A stretch of 64,000 nt of DNA from Escallonia rubra. Its lineage: Eukaryota > Streptophyta > Magnoliopsida > Escalloniales > Escalloniaceae. Positions 1 to 11,335 of the stretch are shown in pieces (within the stretch, counting starts at the first letter, position 1; each line of letters starts with the position of its first letter). The translations under genes were made by a program, and so were the position numbers. A model generated the notes under the pieces. It did no database searches, was not told where the DNA came from, and saw only the letters and a list, made by a program, of their open reading frames with translations. Location of the stretch: contig JAVXUO010003135.1 of NCBI GenBank assembly GCA_033065855.1, positions 124,001 to 188,000 on the forward strand. Direction: 5' to 3'.

Positions 1-1064
1 CGGGCCGGCCCTAATTGGTGAACAGTGTGGCCCTGATCCATAGGACCAAGGGCTAGGGCCAGGCCATGAAAATTTCCAAAAAAACCCGGCCCGATCCAGC
101 CCTAAAAAGGCCCGGGTTAGGCCTGGCCTCGGCCCCGTTTCTGACCCTATTCTGGCCCGGCCTTTTGACCCTAAACCATTTTAAGTCACTTTTTTTTTCT
201 TTCCCCTTATTTCTCACGCCTCACTCACACACACACACACACACACACTCTCTCTCTACCTCTCTACCTCATATTTTTTTTCTTTTAATTTAACTTTTTG
301 GACATGCACATTTCTTTTCAGCTCATGATGATGGTTTTTACTTCTTTATCAAATTTTACTTGCAATCCTCTTTTGTACTAGTTTTATGAAACCATGAAGA
401 GAATATATATCTTTGTTTGTCTGGGAACTAGAAACAATACAATTTAGCCAATAGAAATTAAGAACATAACTCCAGAAAGTACGACAACGTTCATAGTAGA
501 AGTGGTCTAATGATGCATGATTCTAATGAGATACCTAATACTACGTAAAATGCAAAGCTAGAGGTATGTTTGAGTGATATTTTTAGAGATATCATTGGAA
601 AAAGTTTTGTAGCCTTGTCGGTATCCATTATTGAGTTTAAATAACAAAAAACAATGGTATGAAATGAAGTGGAATTGTCAAGAGAAAATACAAAATGTTT
701 GATAAGAGAAAGTATGAGCATCGGATTAAATGAAAGTGCTTAACTAATCAACTGCTAATCATTCTTGTTTTCCCAAAATTACAAGCAACCGGTCTCAAGC
801 TCGCATAAAAGGAAGAGTGTCTTATCAAAAAATTTATTTCATGTGTTAATATTTTTGTAACATAAAATAAGAATATATATATATAAAAAAAAAGGCCCGG
901 GGCCGGCCCTAAAATTAAGGCCTTGGGCTTGGGCTTGGATTTCCCAACTTTGGGCCCAGCCCTGACCCGATTTCTCAGGCCCAAAGCTCTATTTAGCCCG
1001 ACCGGTTTTCTGGCCCTGTGGGCCCGGGTTAGGCCAGCCCAAGCCCGACCTTTTCACACCTCTA
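1..1064. mobile_element. hAT-type element, right end and interior (left end outside window)
   Basis: Both ends of this segment are rich in GGCCCGG/CCGGGCC blocks (about 1-180 and 890-1050), the subterminal composition common in plant hAT elements. The right edge reads ttttcacacctcta at 1051-1064, a good hAT terminal repeat (taGAGGTGtgaaaa in reverse). The left terminus lies before base 1, so no target duplication can be shown. No transposase reading frame was recognised; a (CA)n run lies near 225-250. Family assignment rests on termini and composition only. Confidence 0.5.
225..258. repeat. (CA)n/(CT)n microsatellite
   Basis: A run of CA dinucleotides passes into CT dinucleotides inside the hAT segment. 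Simple sequence only. Confidence 0.9.
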
Positions 1065-1278
1065 ACTCTGTGACCGGAACTTTGACATCACTTTATAAGA
1101 ATTTTTCAAGAATTGATAAGTCTTGTCCTTACGGTCCTATTCTTAAAAGGGTCAAAAATTGTAGTGCCTTGTGGACACATGCATTTGCCTGGTTGTTTCC
1201 TGCGTCTCTCCCACTGTCAGGCCCCGTCACCAAATACTTTACGACTTTTCCCCAGCCGCAAAACCATGCAAAGACTTA

Positions 1279-1817
1279 GGGCCAGTTTGACAAAAAAATT
1301 TTGCTCTTTTTTTTCAGTTTTAAAAACTGAAAAAAAGGAGCGTTTGGTACCCATTTTTTTTTCAATTTTAAAAACCAGTTTTTAAACTGAAGAGTAAAAA
1401 AAAAAAACTTCAAAAACTGGTTTTTTTTTTTCACTTTTGGTTTTTTTTCTTAGACCACCACCACCACCCTCCCACCTCAGGCGACCACCGTCGGCCGCCG
1501 GCGACCACCGTCGGCCGCCGGCGACCACCGTCGACCACCGCCGGAGACTGCCGGCAGCCACCTCCGGCCGCCGGCCACCACCGTCGGCGACTGCCGGCAG
1601 CCACCTCCGGCCGCCGGCCACCACCACCGCCGCCGCTACACCCCACCACCACCACCGCAAACCACCAAAAAAAAAAGTCAAAATAGGTTACCAAACACCA
1701 AAAAAATAAAAACTAAAAAAAAAGGGATTATTAAACACCCACTTGTTTTTATAAATAAAAAAAATTAAGCTGCTCTTTAAAAACTGAAAACAAAAAAAAA
1801 ATTTGTCAAACGAACCC
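1279..1817. mobile_element. PIF/Harbinger (Tourist)-like MITE
   Basis: A 539-bp element begins gggccagtttgacaaa and ends in the inverse of gggttcgtttgacaaa. It is flanked on both sides by TTA (1276-1278 and 1818-1820), the 3-bp target duplication typical of PIF/Harbinger elements. Inside are A/T-rich subterminal stretches with repeated aaaactgaaaa motifs and a central GC-rich minisatellite. There is no transposase, so it is non-autonomous. Confidence 0.8.
1470..1655. repeat. GC-rich minisatellite inside the MITE
   Basis: Repeats of a roughly 20-45 bp motif built on gcgaccaccgtcggccgccg and ccggcagccacctccgg. All six frames stay open across much of it because of base composition, so the Pro/Arg-rich or Gly/Trp-rich readings are not taken as genes. 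The source could be captured host DNA or local slippage. Confidence 0.85.
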
Positions 1818-1820
1818 TTA

Positions 1821-4370
1821 ATGGCTGGGACTTCAAAAAGTCCGAAAAATCATCATATATATGTTTATATGTTGTATATCGGGCGTTTAACTAAAAGCCA
1901 CCGTGTGGTCACCATATTTTATTAGTTGTTAGTTTTTGTTTTAAGTATGTCATTTGACTACATTGCACTATATCTGGGATATAAATGTGTTTAAAACTAG
2001 TATTTCTACAAAATGCTACAAGTGTTTCCATAGTGTATTTTGAAATTTTGGTTTCCTTAATCCGTAATTCAAGAAATGATTGCCAATGCATTTTTCTTTT
2101 CAATGTAAATTACATGTTGAAGGAGAGACCCCCTGGTTATGTTCTTTTAACTACGACATAATTTTGGCCTTTTTCTTTTTGTATTTGTCATATTCTCTCG
2201 TCTACATATGTACTATTGCTTGACTCGAATGTGAGAGTCGACGTAGACAAACTGAGACCTATCTCTAAATATATATACTGCTCTCTAATTTAGATGGCGT
2301 GTTAACCCATAAAGGGTTTCACTAAATTAGGTCGAACATGAAATAGAGCCCATACCATGCTACACATACAAAGCCCATACAACGATTAGTGCAATGTCAC
2401 GCATTAAGGTTCACCTATCTTAATGGTCCAACAAGATCACAACCATTAATTAGAGCTCTCGTTAATCAGGTTTCTTATAATCTTCAAATATAAGTTACTT
2501 TGAGCCGATAAAATAACTTCTTACAGCTTAGACCAGTAAACCATTATTATTACTTAATTATTATTATTATTACAACTATTGTTGTGAGGCAAGAGTGAAG
2601 TGAGGTAGGCAAGCTCACCTCGAAAACCTTTTAAGTGTACGGGTAGCCAGCTGGGAGCAACCTATCATTTGGTACGATGATTAGGCCCAACTTCAAACTC
2701 CTAGACACATGCAAGCCCAAATACCCTTTGGTCCAGTCCGCAATGCCCTGATGGCGGCCCATCAATAAAGGGGTCGAGCAAATAAGGTACATACATACAC
2801 TATAGTCATGTATCTCTTTTTGGTCGAATTTATACTTGTGTATCTCACTAAACAATAAATACACATCGAAGACAACGTAAAACCATCTTCATCTTACCGC
2901 TTCTCTAGAAATATTTCTTTTGTTTGGTTTAAATGCTGCTCTGTCTCATGTATGGAATGTGAGCACTCATGCAAACTGACACCCGGAGAACTTTCATATA
3001 ATATTTCAAAAAATTCTTAATCAAGAGAATTATAATCTCAAAATATTATTTCTCCTAAACTTTATTAACAAAGTATTCGTTCTTATTCCTAGAATAGTCA
3101 TCATGGAAGTAGATATGGTAGATAGCAGATGATCAATATACATTGCATTACATGTTTGGATCACAATTACAAGGATCATTCTTCTCGGTTGGCCGTAGTT
3201 TTTCAATTCTTCTTAAATTATTAAGCATGATAATATTATTGAGCTCATTCTCTAACAGCTTAAGTTTTTAGAGCAGATGATAACTTAACATGATATCAGA
3301 GCTTTGACAAGGTCTTGGGTTCAATTCTGATTATTTAAGCTTTAGAACAGATGGTAACTTAACATAAATAGACACACTTCAAGATTTTCAACTTTTTATC
3401 ACCCTTTTTTTACGCACATATATGTTACTAATAAGCTAGCACCCACACACACAGAGGCCCACATTCTTAATCATTTGAAATTCCTTCACCATGTCACCAA
3501 ACACAGTTCTGCTACCATTTCATGCTTATAACTAAAATGCAGAGACAGACACACCACAAACACACGCCCTCATGCACAAAGAATATTCACTGAAATGATC
3601 TTGATTCTCTTTTAGAAACTTAACTCTCTAACTGCAACCTCCTTTTGTCATGCGAAGAGGTATTCTATGTGCAAAGGTCAAAGTCTACATGGATTGAATT
3701 GGGTGATTAGAATATTAAAATTTTTCGTGCTTCACTGCTACATAGAGACACAACCATATCTATGTCTTAAGGATGCTAATTGGAACCAGGTCATAGCTGA
3801 AACGGATATTTCTTCAAGAAAAAGAACAAAAGATGCAGTACGTCTTCCCATGTGTTTGCCACTTTGTTATGCCTAGACCTCAATCTTAAAGTTTCCCGCT
3901 GTGCACCAGCACCAAATTTATATTCACTTTGCAAAGTTTCAAGTAACAGAATTCGGGTTATAGCGTTACTGCTCCTACATAAAATTATTTTCTCACTAAT
4001 TGGGAATGTTGTTCAAAAGGTTTGTTTGGCTTTCGCAAAGTTCGGGTGACAAAATATGTGCATTTCATGGGTTGTTTAATCTATCTCACAATTTCACCCA
4101 AACTCATGCTATTTGTGTTAATTTTAGTATGTCTTCTGTTATCTTTTTTTCTAGTTTAATGGTTCTGTTAATCTCTCTCTATATATAGCAGGAAACGATT
4201 ACTTGGATCGAGCTGAGTATCAAGGAATCAAAGAAGAAAGGATAATTACTTTGTTATGGATGGTTATTTGATATTTACGCCCTTTTGCTTTGGAAGGATA
4301 AAAAAGTATAGCTTCTTTTCTATCTAGAGAATATTAAAGAAAGGTAGAGTGGATAAAAATGACGAGGTTG
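1821..4370. other. Gene-free AT-rich stretch
   Basis: No supported gene. An (ATT)n run lies near 2540-2575 and an LTR/PBS-like relic near 3240-3420. The remaining open frames are short, unrelated to known families and not supported by splice or codon signals. Confidence 0.6.
3240..3420 (+). mobile_element. Short LTR-element relic (PBS-like)
   Basis: An imperfect direct repeat (agagcagatgataacttaac, then a diverged copy about 70 bp later) surrounds atatcagagc, which resembles the initiator-Met-tRNA primer-binding region of copia-type or TRIM elements. It is fragmentary and old, with no coding part. The assignment is tentative. Confidence 0.3.
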
Positions 4371-4645
4371 TAATAGGCGGCAACTTTATTGTTGTCATTG
4401 CTAGAAAAAAGACTTATTCGTTGTGACAAAATAAATCTCATTACAAATTACAATTGTGAAAACCTTTAAGTCGTCATAAATGACAACTTGTGACGAGTAG
4501 TCTTGTCACCAAATTTCAGCTCAATGTATGTAAACAAAGTTATTTAGTGACAGTAGAGCTTGTAGTGGCAAGATCTTGGAATATATAGTGACAAATATGT
4601 TGCCACTAGAGTACAACAATATGTGACGACTTGGTGGTGTTTTTT
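4370..4645. mobile_element. Possible CACTA-like subterminal repeat remnant
   Basis: Short motifs of the form gtgacga, gtcgtca, ttgtcac and agtgaca recur on both strands over about 270 bp, as in CACTA subterminal regions. No clean CACTA terminus or target duplication was found, so this is only a suggestion. Confidence 0.25.
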
Positions 4646-4744
4646 TTTAAAATGTACTGATTGCCATATATTTGTTCCTGACATGAACAGTAATGTAAGT
4701 AATTAAACTCTCAAGAACAATTTTGAATATAAGAACCCGAAGCA

Positions 4745-4890
4745 ACCCAAAGGAGTTGGTGAAGTTGGCAAGGAGTCTCGAGGAGTGACCTCGAAGTTCC
4801 GAATTCGATTCCTCCCCCCTCCCCCCGGATTATATATATGAAATGCAGTTATAATATTTCCCAATTGAGAAATTTCAAAAAAAAAAAAAA
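4745..4890 (+). mobile_element. tRNA-derived SINE with poly(A) tail
   Basis: A 146-bp insertion ends in about 15-16 A and is flanked by perfect 14-bp direct repeats aagaacccgaagca (4731-4744 and 4891-4904). Near its start tggtgaagttgg fits a pol III A box, and about 40 bp later ttcgattcc fits a B box. Poly(A), target duplication and A/B boxes together define a plant tRNA-derived SINE on the plus strand. The intact duplication suggests a recent insertion. Confidence 0.85.
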
Positions 4891-5459
4891 AAGAACCCGA
4901 AGCATGTGCTGACATTTGCTTTAACGGTAGCTAGCTAGTAACCGTCAAAACTAAAACATACATTAGGGTAAGAAACAGGAGAAACAGTGGCTTCCAACAT
5001 ACTACCAAGTTTCATCGGGACTGGAGCCAAATGCAAGATTCCCCACCAATCGAAGAGCATGTAAAAGACCAACCAAAAGAAAAAGAAGAGCATGTAAAAG
5101 AAAGATAACGGAAGTACTATAAAAAGGGTTTTGCCAACAAGTGCTCTAAGGGTATTCTTTAAGAAACAGTCCTACTTTTTACCTTGGAATTGTGTTTTTT
5201 TGATGAAAATATAAACAAAATGCCTTTAGGTAATTGTGTAACTATAATGCAGTCAGGTAACGTACCTCAACTCTTCTTGATTGATAAAATTACCCCGTGT
5301 AGAAGTGAATAAAAAGGTAAAGGATACGAAAAAAAAGTTGTTAGACACGGCCAGAATTATCACTTTGTAAGTAGTCAAAAGAGTTTTTTAGTGCTTTCTT
5401 TTTTAGAAGCCTTAGTACTGTCCTCCAGAAACCAAAAGAAATAGAATATTAATGACTTA

Positions 5460-5830
5460 ACCTATCTTCTGCTCTGGTCCACCCACGAACTATACAGCCG
5501 TTGATGAAGGGAAGTACAAAGATTGACTGAATAATACGGAGAAATCGATACACAATCTTATCCCTCCTCTCCTTTCGGGGCCTATATATTGGAGGAAGGG
5601 GGAATAGCTTCTTGTTGTCAAAAAGAACGCTAATACCCTTAAAACCCCAGATACAACCCCATCACCATACTCTTCTTATGGCCAGCGTAATCCCTCTTTC
5701 CCTCCTCCTTTTGCATGTCTTTCTGTGCATTTCAGTAGGTGAGCACCAACAAACACTAACATTTCCAAAATTGCAAGAACTGTGTCATGTTATGATTTCC
5801 TTTTTCATTGTAACTTCCTTTTCCTTGGAG
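5460..5830 (+). promoter_or_regulatory. Upstream duplicate of TLP1 promoter, exon 1 and part of intron 1
   Basis: This segment matches 6190-6495 at about 667 bp spacing. It contains a TATA-like tatatat at 5583-5589 and an alternative first exon at 5678-5738, from ATG to a GT donor at 5739. That exon encodes MASVIPLSLLLLHVFLCISV, a signal peptide almost identical to the downstream one, and ends in the same phase. The intron side is shared too (gtgtcatgttatgatttcc), but the acceptor equivalent is missing. It could act as an alternative promoter and first exon splicing to 6496, or be a silent relic. Confidence 0.75.
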
Positions 5831-6288
5831 TAAACTATGCCAATGATTACTCAACTATGGCCTATTTTTCATTATGGTCACTAAACTTTAATTTGTGTCG
5901 ATATATGTTCAATTCAAAGTAGGGGCAAAACCATCACTCCCCACCTAATCTCTCCTTTTTCTTTCTCTCTCTATCTTTCTTCTCTCTGTCTCTCCCTCCC
6001 TCTCACACAAGCCGAAAAAAAAGCTAGGTAAAGGCCGGAAAAAGGTGCAGTGTGATTGTGTAGCGTGGCTGTGTGGGGGGAGGCATCCAACATTCTCAGT
6101 AAGTGGAATAAAGATAAAGAGAGTACGTACTATAAAAAGATTTTTCGCTACTTGTCGCCCAATAAAACAAAAGTAGAAAGGGAATATCACGTTGTCCTGT
6201 GGTTCAACGCCGAGTTACAACTGTTGATGAAGGGAAGTGGAAAGATCTGAGTGAATCTCGGTCCGACTACTTTCCCTTTCCTTTGGCC

Positions 6289-6296
6289 ATATATAC
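6289..6296 (+). promoter_or_regulatory. TATA box of TLP1
   Basis: atatatac lies about 50 bp before the ATG at 6345, at the place matching the TATA-like sequence of the upstream duplicate. Confidence 0.55.
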
Positions 6297-6344
6297 GAGG
6301 CATACCCCCCAAGACCCAACAACGCCATCACCATACTCTTCTTT

Positions 6345-7974
6345 ATGGCCGGCGTTATCCCTCTTTCCCTCCTCGTTTTGAATGTCTTCCTGTGCTTTTC
6401 AGCCGGTGAGCTCCAACAAACCCCCAATTCCTGAATTGCATCCACTGTGTCATGTTATGATTTCCTTTTTCATTTTATCCTCCTGTGTTTTGCAGGCGTG
6501 CATTCTAAAACATTGAAGCTAGCCAACGAGTGCGGCCACACTGTCTGGGCGGCGACAGTCTCAGACGACGGGACGCTACCGCTCTTCACCGACGCTTTAG
6601 CCCTTCTACCCGGCAAGTCAACCACCATCTCTCTCCCCGCCTCCTGGTCTGGCTGCATCTGGGGCCGCACCTTCTGTACCTACGACGCCATTGGCAGGTT
6701 TACTTGCGCAACAGGCGATTGTGACTCGAGCTCGCCGGAATGCGCGTGTGCGAGCGCCCAACCTCCGGTGACCATGGCCGAGTTCAAACTCAGCAGCCCT
6801 GGTTATTTGGACTTTTACGTCGTGAGTGCGTGGCGTGGTTACAATCTGGGGTTGTTGGTGGTCCCTCTCGGTGGTAGCGGAGGCGATTGTATGGCCACCG
6901 GGTGCGTCAAGGATGTTGAAGGCTTCTGCAATTCTGAACCGAGTGGCGGGTGCAGCCCATGCTTCGGGTACAGCGGCACCAACTACTGCTGCAGCGGAGC
7001 GTACACCAGGCCAGATACGTGCAAGCCGAGTCCCTACTCGCAGTATTTCAAAAGCAAGTGTCCATGGGCTTATAGGTACGCGAATGATGACGGAAAGAGT
7101 ACGAGGAAGTTCGATTGTGCCTCTTCTCACTATGTCATCACCTTTTGTCCACATCCTTCCACCGGGTATATCTCTCTTATCAATATTTTACCCTTACCTG
7201 CAAGAACGTGCAACTTGTCTAAACTAAACTTTGTGCCTTGTGTATGTTCAACTCAATTATATGTCCAAATAGTCCATGCATTTATATAAACCAGCCTCGA
7301 TCCCTTGTGTTCTGGTTGCTTTGGAGTTGATAACCAAGGCACCAGGTCAACGGTTCAAGGGCTGGTAGAGAGAGGGCCATGAATTGATTGTGTGTCTATT
7401 TGATGGAAGAAGTGTCCGTCATTGTTGGAGTGACGCACCCACACCCATTTTTTTTGGCATTCCGAAAGCAAAGTCCGTATTACCGGAGAGAGTACACTTT
7501 TACTTTATTATGGTGCAAGGGAGGACTTTATGTATATCCTTGTCACGCTTTCTCTGGTTTGAATAACCCATGTGTCAATGTATGGGCACGGGTCAAGTTA
7601 GAAATACTAGTGGTCTTTATTATATTTTATTTTTTCACTTTAACCATTGCAATGAGACAATGACGGACTTGAAAAGTTACAATTAACTCACATCATATAA
7701 CGAATAAGGGATTACTCATTGTCAATCTGTAATTGCATGTTCTAATACTTCGTTAGTTGTTTACTTGTAATGCAGCCAGGAATCTTCCACAGGAGCCGTA
7801 TCTGGGCCATTTGGGGTGAAAATAAAAAAGGTGATCGTTATTGTACTTGTGGTGCTTACCGCAGTCATAGCAGTTTTGCTAGTCATCTATAAAATTTTAG
7901 ACCCTGGTCTGGTGGTTAGTATTGTTTCTGCGGTATATACCGCACTTGGCCTATTAATGTTCGTCTTCTTGTGA
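6345..7974 (+). CDS. Thaumatin-like protein with C-terminal membrane hairpin (TLP1)
   Basis: Three exons, 6345-6405, 6496-7165 and 7776-7974, with GT-AG introns of 90 and 610 bp, give 309 aa. Residues 1-21 are a signal peptide; about 26-243 form a thaumatin (PR-5) domain. The family signature region reads GRFTCATGDCDSSSPEC, followed by a CC pair and the ITFCP end. Eighteen cysteines are present against the usual 16; the extras are in SGCIWGRT and ECAC. The acidic-cleft segment reads DFYVVSAWRGYN where the family has DFYDVSLVDGYN, so two Asp are lost. The last exon adds a Lys-rich linker (about 244-262) and two hydrophobic helices (263-282 and 289-309) around KILDPG. PR-5 proteins are secreted or vacuolar defence proteins; membrane anchoring is inferred. 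Start chosen as the ATG with TATA box, signal peptide and matching phase; an alternative exon 1 lies at 5678. Apparently intact. Confidence 0.88.
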
Positions 7975-8261
7975 GCATTCTTGGGTGAATCCATTCAACT
8001 TGTCCACACCCCAACACCAACCCCATCCCAGGCCCCCTCCATTTTTCTTGTCATTCCATATGTATGTGCCTAATTTCTTGATCAGATGTGTAATCTGTAC
8101 TGAATTTGTTCACTGTATCACTTATAAATGGATCACTTCGAGATTTATTGTTACTTAACCAGTTAACCAGAGTGATGGATTTCAATTTACTCTTCGAAAT
8201 CAAATTTTTTATTTTTTTTATTTTGATATTAGTCACCAAGGCTTCAAAGTGGCAACTTTAC
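7975..8261 (+). other. TLP1 3' flank
   Basis: The sequence just after the stop (gcattcttgggtgaatccattca) resembles the 3' flank of the other TLP copies (gaattcttgattggattcgttc), supporting it as 3' UTR. No clear poly(A) signal was fixed and no other gene was seen. Confidence 0.5.
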
Positions 8262-10897
8262 CTTTTAAGCTTCGGTTAGGTTACCCTGCAGGGCCACTCT
8301 ATGACTGAGACTTTTTGAAATCTTGACATATTCTATGGGAATGCTCAGGTGTGTATAAAGTACTGTCAATATCGGACCTAGCTATTCTTAAAAGAGTCGA
8401 CAATTGAAGTGCCAATGATAAGGATAAAGCCAAGAATATAAATTTCCCAATCAAAGAACCAAGATGGAAAAAGCTATTTGGTCAAATTTGTCAACAGCGA
8501 TTAAAGTTCAGGAAAGTTTTGCTTGAGAAAAAAGTAAGTAAGAAAGTTAATAGCAAAGTAGTTACACAAATTAAGCCTTCCATCCAGCAAGTCTAGTACT
8601 CACCTTTTGCACGATATGGTTATAAACATTACAGGAAAGTTTTTTTTATGGAGAAGGGGATACCAAGTTAGCTTTCAGTTGTATTGACTCAAAGCAACCA
8701 CCTCAAGGAAGTTTCTACGAAACTTTAAATCAGGACGAAACTTCACGACGATGAAGACAAAAAAGAAAGAGAGACCGAAAAGAGAAACGCCTTAAAATCA
8801 GGGTAACATCTGTTTGTTCATATCACGTGACCACACCATGCATGACCTACCTGACTTGGCAAACGGTCAGCACTGTAGAGATTCTTTCCTCCACCCAACC
8901 ATTTATATTATATTAATAATATAATATGAATGTTGTTTTATCTGTGTCAGGTATTGATAGGTTCTGGTGCTCTAACGAAAAGAGAAAGAGGAAAGTAACG
9001 GGGTCGTACAAAATTTTGTTTTCGCGTGACACCGAATGCTTTGAACATTTGCATTGTATCTTGTACCAGCTGATTATGCTATTTGTTGCTATTTAAAAGC
9101 AAAAAACACCACCAAACTTTTCCACGCGTCTTGGTGGGGGGCAGCCACAGACTGTTGGCGTGCGAGTACTTGTCTGTGGATCCCAAATGCCCTTCTTAAG
9201 TAAGAAGACTTTCCTCTTAGGTACAAAAAACCAGGATTCCAGCAGTGGATTCCGACAAAACCAGGCCCACCTACATGCAACAAAGTTGAGTCATGTGCCA
9301 CCTAAATTTTTATCTAATATATAGAGCCGCAGATCCGAGAGAAAGATCAATGCAATAGGATATCCCCACCTTTTAGCGTTACGAACTCCAATACAAACAA
9401 CTTTAAGTTCATGGACACAGAAAACTGCGCTTTGCCCTCTCTGGCACATGCACCAAGACAGTCCAAATACCCTAAAGGCCAAAAAACACGATTCTATGCA
9501 TGATTTTAGAAAACATCATACTTTGTTGGGGATTGTCTGGAATTCAAGTTTGAATTCTTTACTAAAATAAGTTGGGAATTGTTAAAGTATTTCCCAAAAA
9601 AAAAAAAAAAATTCCTTTTGAGTAGTAAAAGAATCATTTTAATAAACATGAATATCATTTATATGCTTCCATGTCACATGAAAAGAGTTCAGTTGTCCCA
9701 TATTCATATTTTTGGAGACACTTGTCCCATGCCATATTTTCACATTCATATATACTTGAGTGTTATACTCGTACGTTCAAGGACAAGGGCGGGAGATATG
9801 AGTTGTATTTTTTCAAGTTGGATAAGGGACTATTGCACCATGCTTATACTATAAAATATATACGGAGCCTTTAGGTTACCCATTTAAGTGATGGGTTTCA
9901 TGATTTAAGCACCATTATCACCACCCTTATTTTCGGCATTCATTTTCAACGGTTATATTTTTATTACCAAATTTTCTTACCCAAAAAAAGATTTGCAATT
10001 AACAATGTGTAACCTTGTGCAATGGTTATATTTGTATTTAATCTTAGCCTCCAACTCACATATAAAAGGAGACTTTTATTACCATTTTAATCCAAAATTT
10101 TTCTTTCAAGTTAAGATAAGCTTTATACCTCATGTCACTATTGGTAGGGTATCAGGGCTTAAGAGTCCACACCTCGCCCATGTTGCAATCACTAATTTAT
10201 GGTGTATGAATTAGTTGTGTTTGTCTACATTTTTTTATTATTTACAACAAAAGATTTGGTGATTATACATTACTCTTGTTGTTTATTAACGCAAAAATGA
10301 TATTTATTACTAAGTCCTTGCAAATGTATGCTACTGTATTAGATTTCATTCTACTAATTAAGTTTGACAGAAGAATTAAATGCAAACGTTGAAAAGTACT
10401 GGCATTCAAAAAAAAGTAGCTTAGGTGATTTCATTTTTTATTGTTATCAATTACGAAGTATTATTATTTTTATATATATGTAAGTTTTTGTTTCAGATGG
10501 AGAAGATAATTTTTCCCTTATTTCAAAGACCATGAGAATGAAAGCGATAAAAGCGTTGTTCCTATCGGCATGTAGACATCTCGTGGGAAGGAAGATGGTG
10601 GGGGCATGTCAACGTGAAAGCTTTTTTCTTTGACTCCAGCACCTAGGGAAAAAGTTGGCCCTGAATTACCACAACCACACTCGCACGCACGCGCCCACGG
10701 CATTGGGTCGTTAAGGAATAAGATACTGGGATTGTGACTTGTGTGAGAAAGGAGGAAATAGTGGTGGTTGGTTCTGTTTCATTGTTCATCATGGAATTAC
10801 TAGAACTGCTGGGCTCCACAATCAGCCGGGCCCTTTGTTTGAAAACTTGTACCGTCCGGCTACACATACTTTACTCATTTGTACGCATTATAATGAA
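8262..10897. repeat. Tandem unit 1 of a 2.6-kb duplication
   Basis: This unit begins taagcttcggtt and matches 11,740-14,400 as a direct repeat broken by indels. Paired blocks are 8700-8870 with 12,550-12,700, 9120-9580 with 13,435-13,840, and 9780-10,275 with 13,845-14,340. From 9754 on it also forms the outer part of the inverted duplication. No gene was recognised; open frames here (for example 9089-9301 minus) differ in length between copies and look non-coding. Confidence 0.75.
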
Positions 10898-11216
10898 CGA
10901 GTCACGGTGACACACGCGATGCGTGTGCAAGAATAAAATTAATAGAACAAATTTTGTTAAAATGTAAATTTGTAAAACTAAACATATTTTTATGGGTAGT
11001 TAGTTAGCAATTAAGATCTTTATTTTGTTTAATTTTTATAATTTTATTTGAAATGCCACTTGTCATCACTATAAGTAGGTAGTTATGTAACATCCAAAAA
11101 AGGTGTTTTACGATTTTACCCTCATTTTGGACACGTGTCAGCATCAGAGTCACTCTCAATGTAACAGCAAAAGGGTATGACATCAAAAAATGTGTTCTCA
11201 TTATATATAGTATAGA
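10898..11216 (-). mobile_element. Non-autonomous Helitron
   Basis: Read on the minus strand, the 319-bp element starts TCTATACTATATATAATGAG and ends with a hairpin (cacacgc-atc-gcgtgtg) followed by tcaccgtgactcg. That is the 5' TC and 3' hairpin plus CTRR-type layout of plant Helitrons, with a CTCG end instead of CTAG. Comparison with the right arm (junction 62,874/62,875) shows clean insertion between A and T without target duplication, exactly the Helitron rule. There is no Rep/helicase coding, so it was moved in trans. Confidence 0.85.
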
Positions 11217-11335
11217 TTAATTAATTATTCCTGGTAACAACTTAAAATGGGGTTAGGGTTTCCCGCCGTGGCAGCTTTACGAACTTCGAGTACAACTAAA
11301 AAAGAAAAAAAAAAGGGATCGTGGACACGAAGGGG
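11217..11335 (+). repeat. Partial copy of the TLP upstream region
   Basis: Matches the DNA upstream of TLP2 and TLP3 (ggttagggtttcccgccgtgg and the stretch after it) but breaks off at 11,335, before the TATA box and ATG. It contains the unoccupied LINE target at 11,265-11,280. It looks like a truncated promoter left by the tandem duplication. Confidence 0.75.

Noticed and set aside
1382-1709. Pro/Arg-rich and Gly/Trp-rich frames on both strands
   Set aside because: Open because of the GC-rich minisatellite inside the MITE.
5612-5833. 73-codon frame read as a separate small gene
   Set aside because: The ATG at 5,678 with GT donor at 5,739 shows it is the duplicated first exon of TLP1.
6618-7154. 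178-codon minus-strand frame opposite TLP1 exon 2
   Set aside because: Shadow of the GC-rich thaumatin exon; the same antisense frame appears opposite TLP2 (16,863-17,309) and TLP3 (61,751-62,206) with no domain or splice support.
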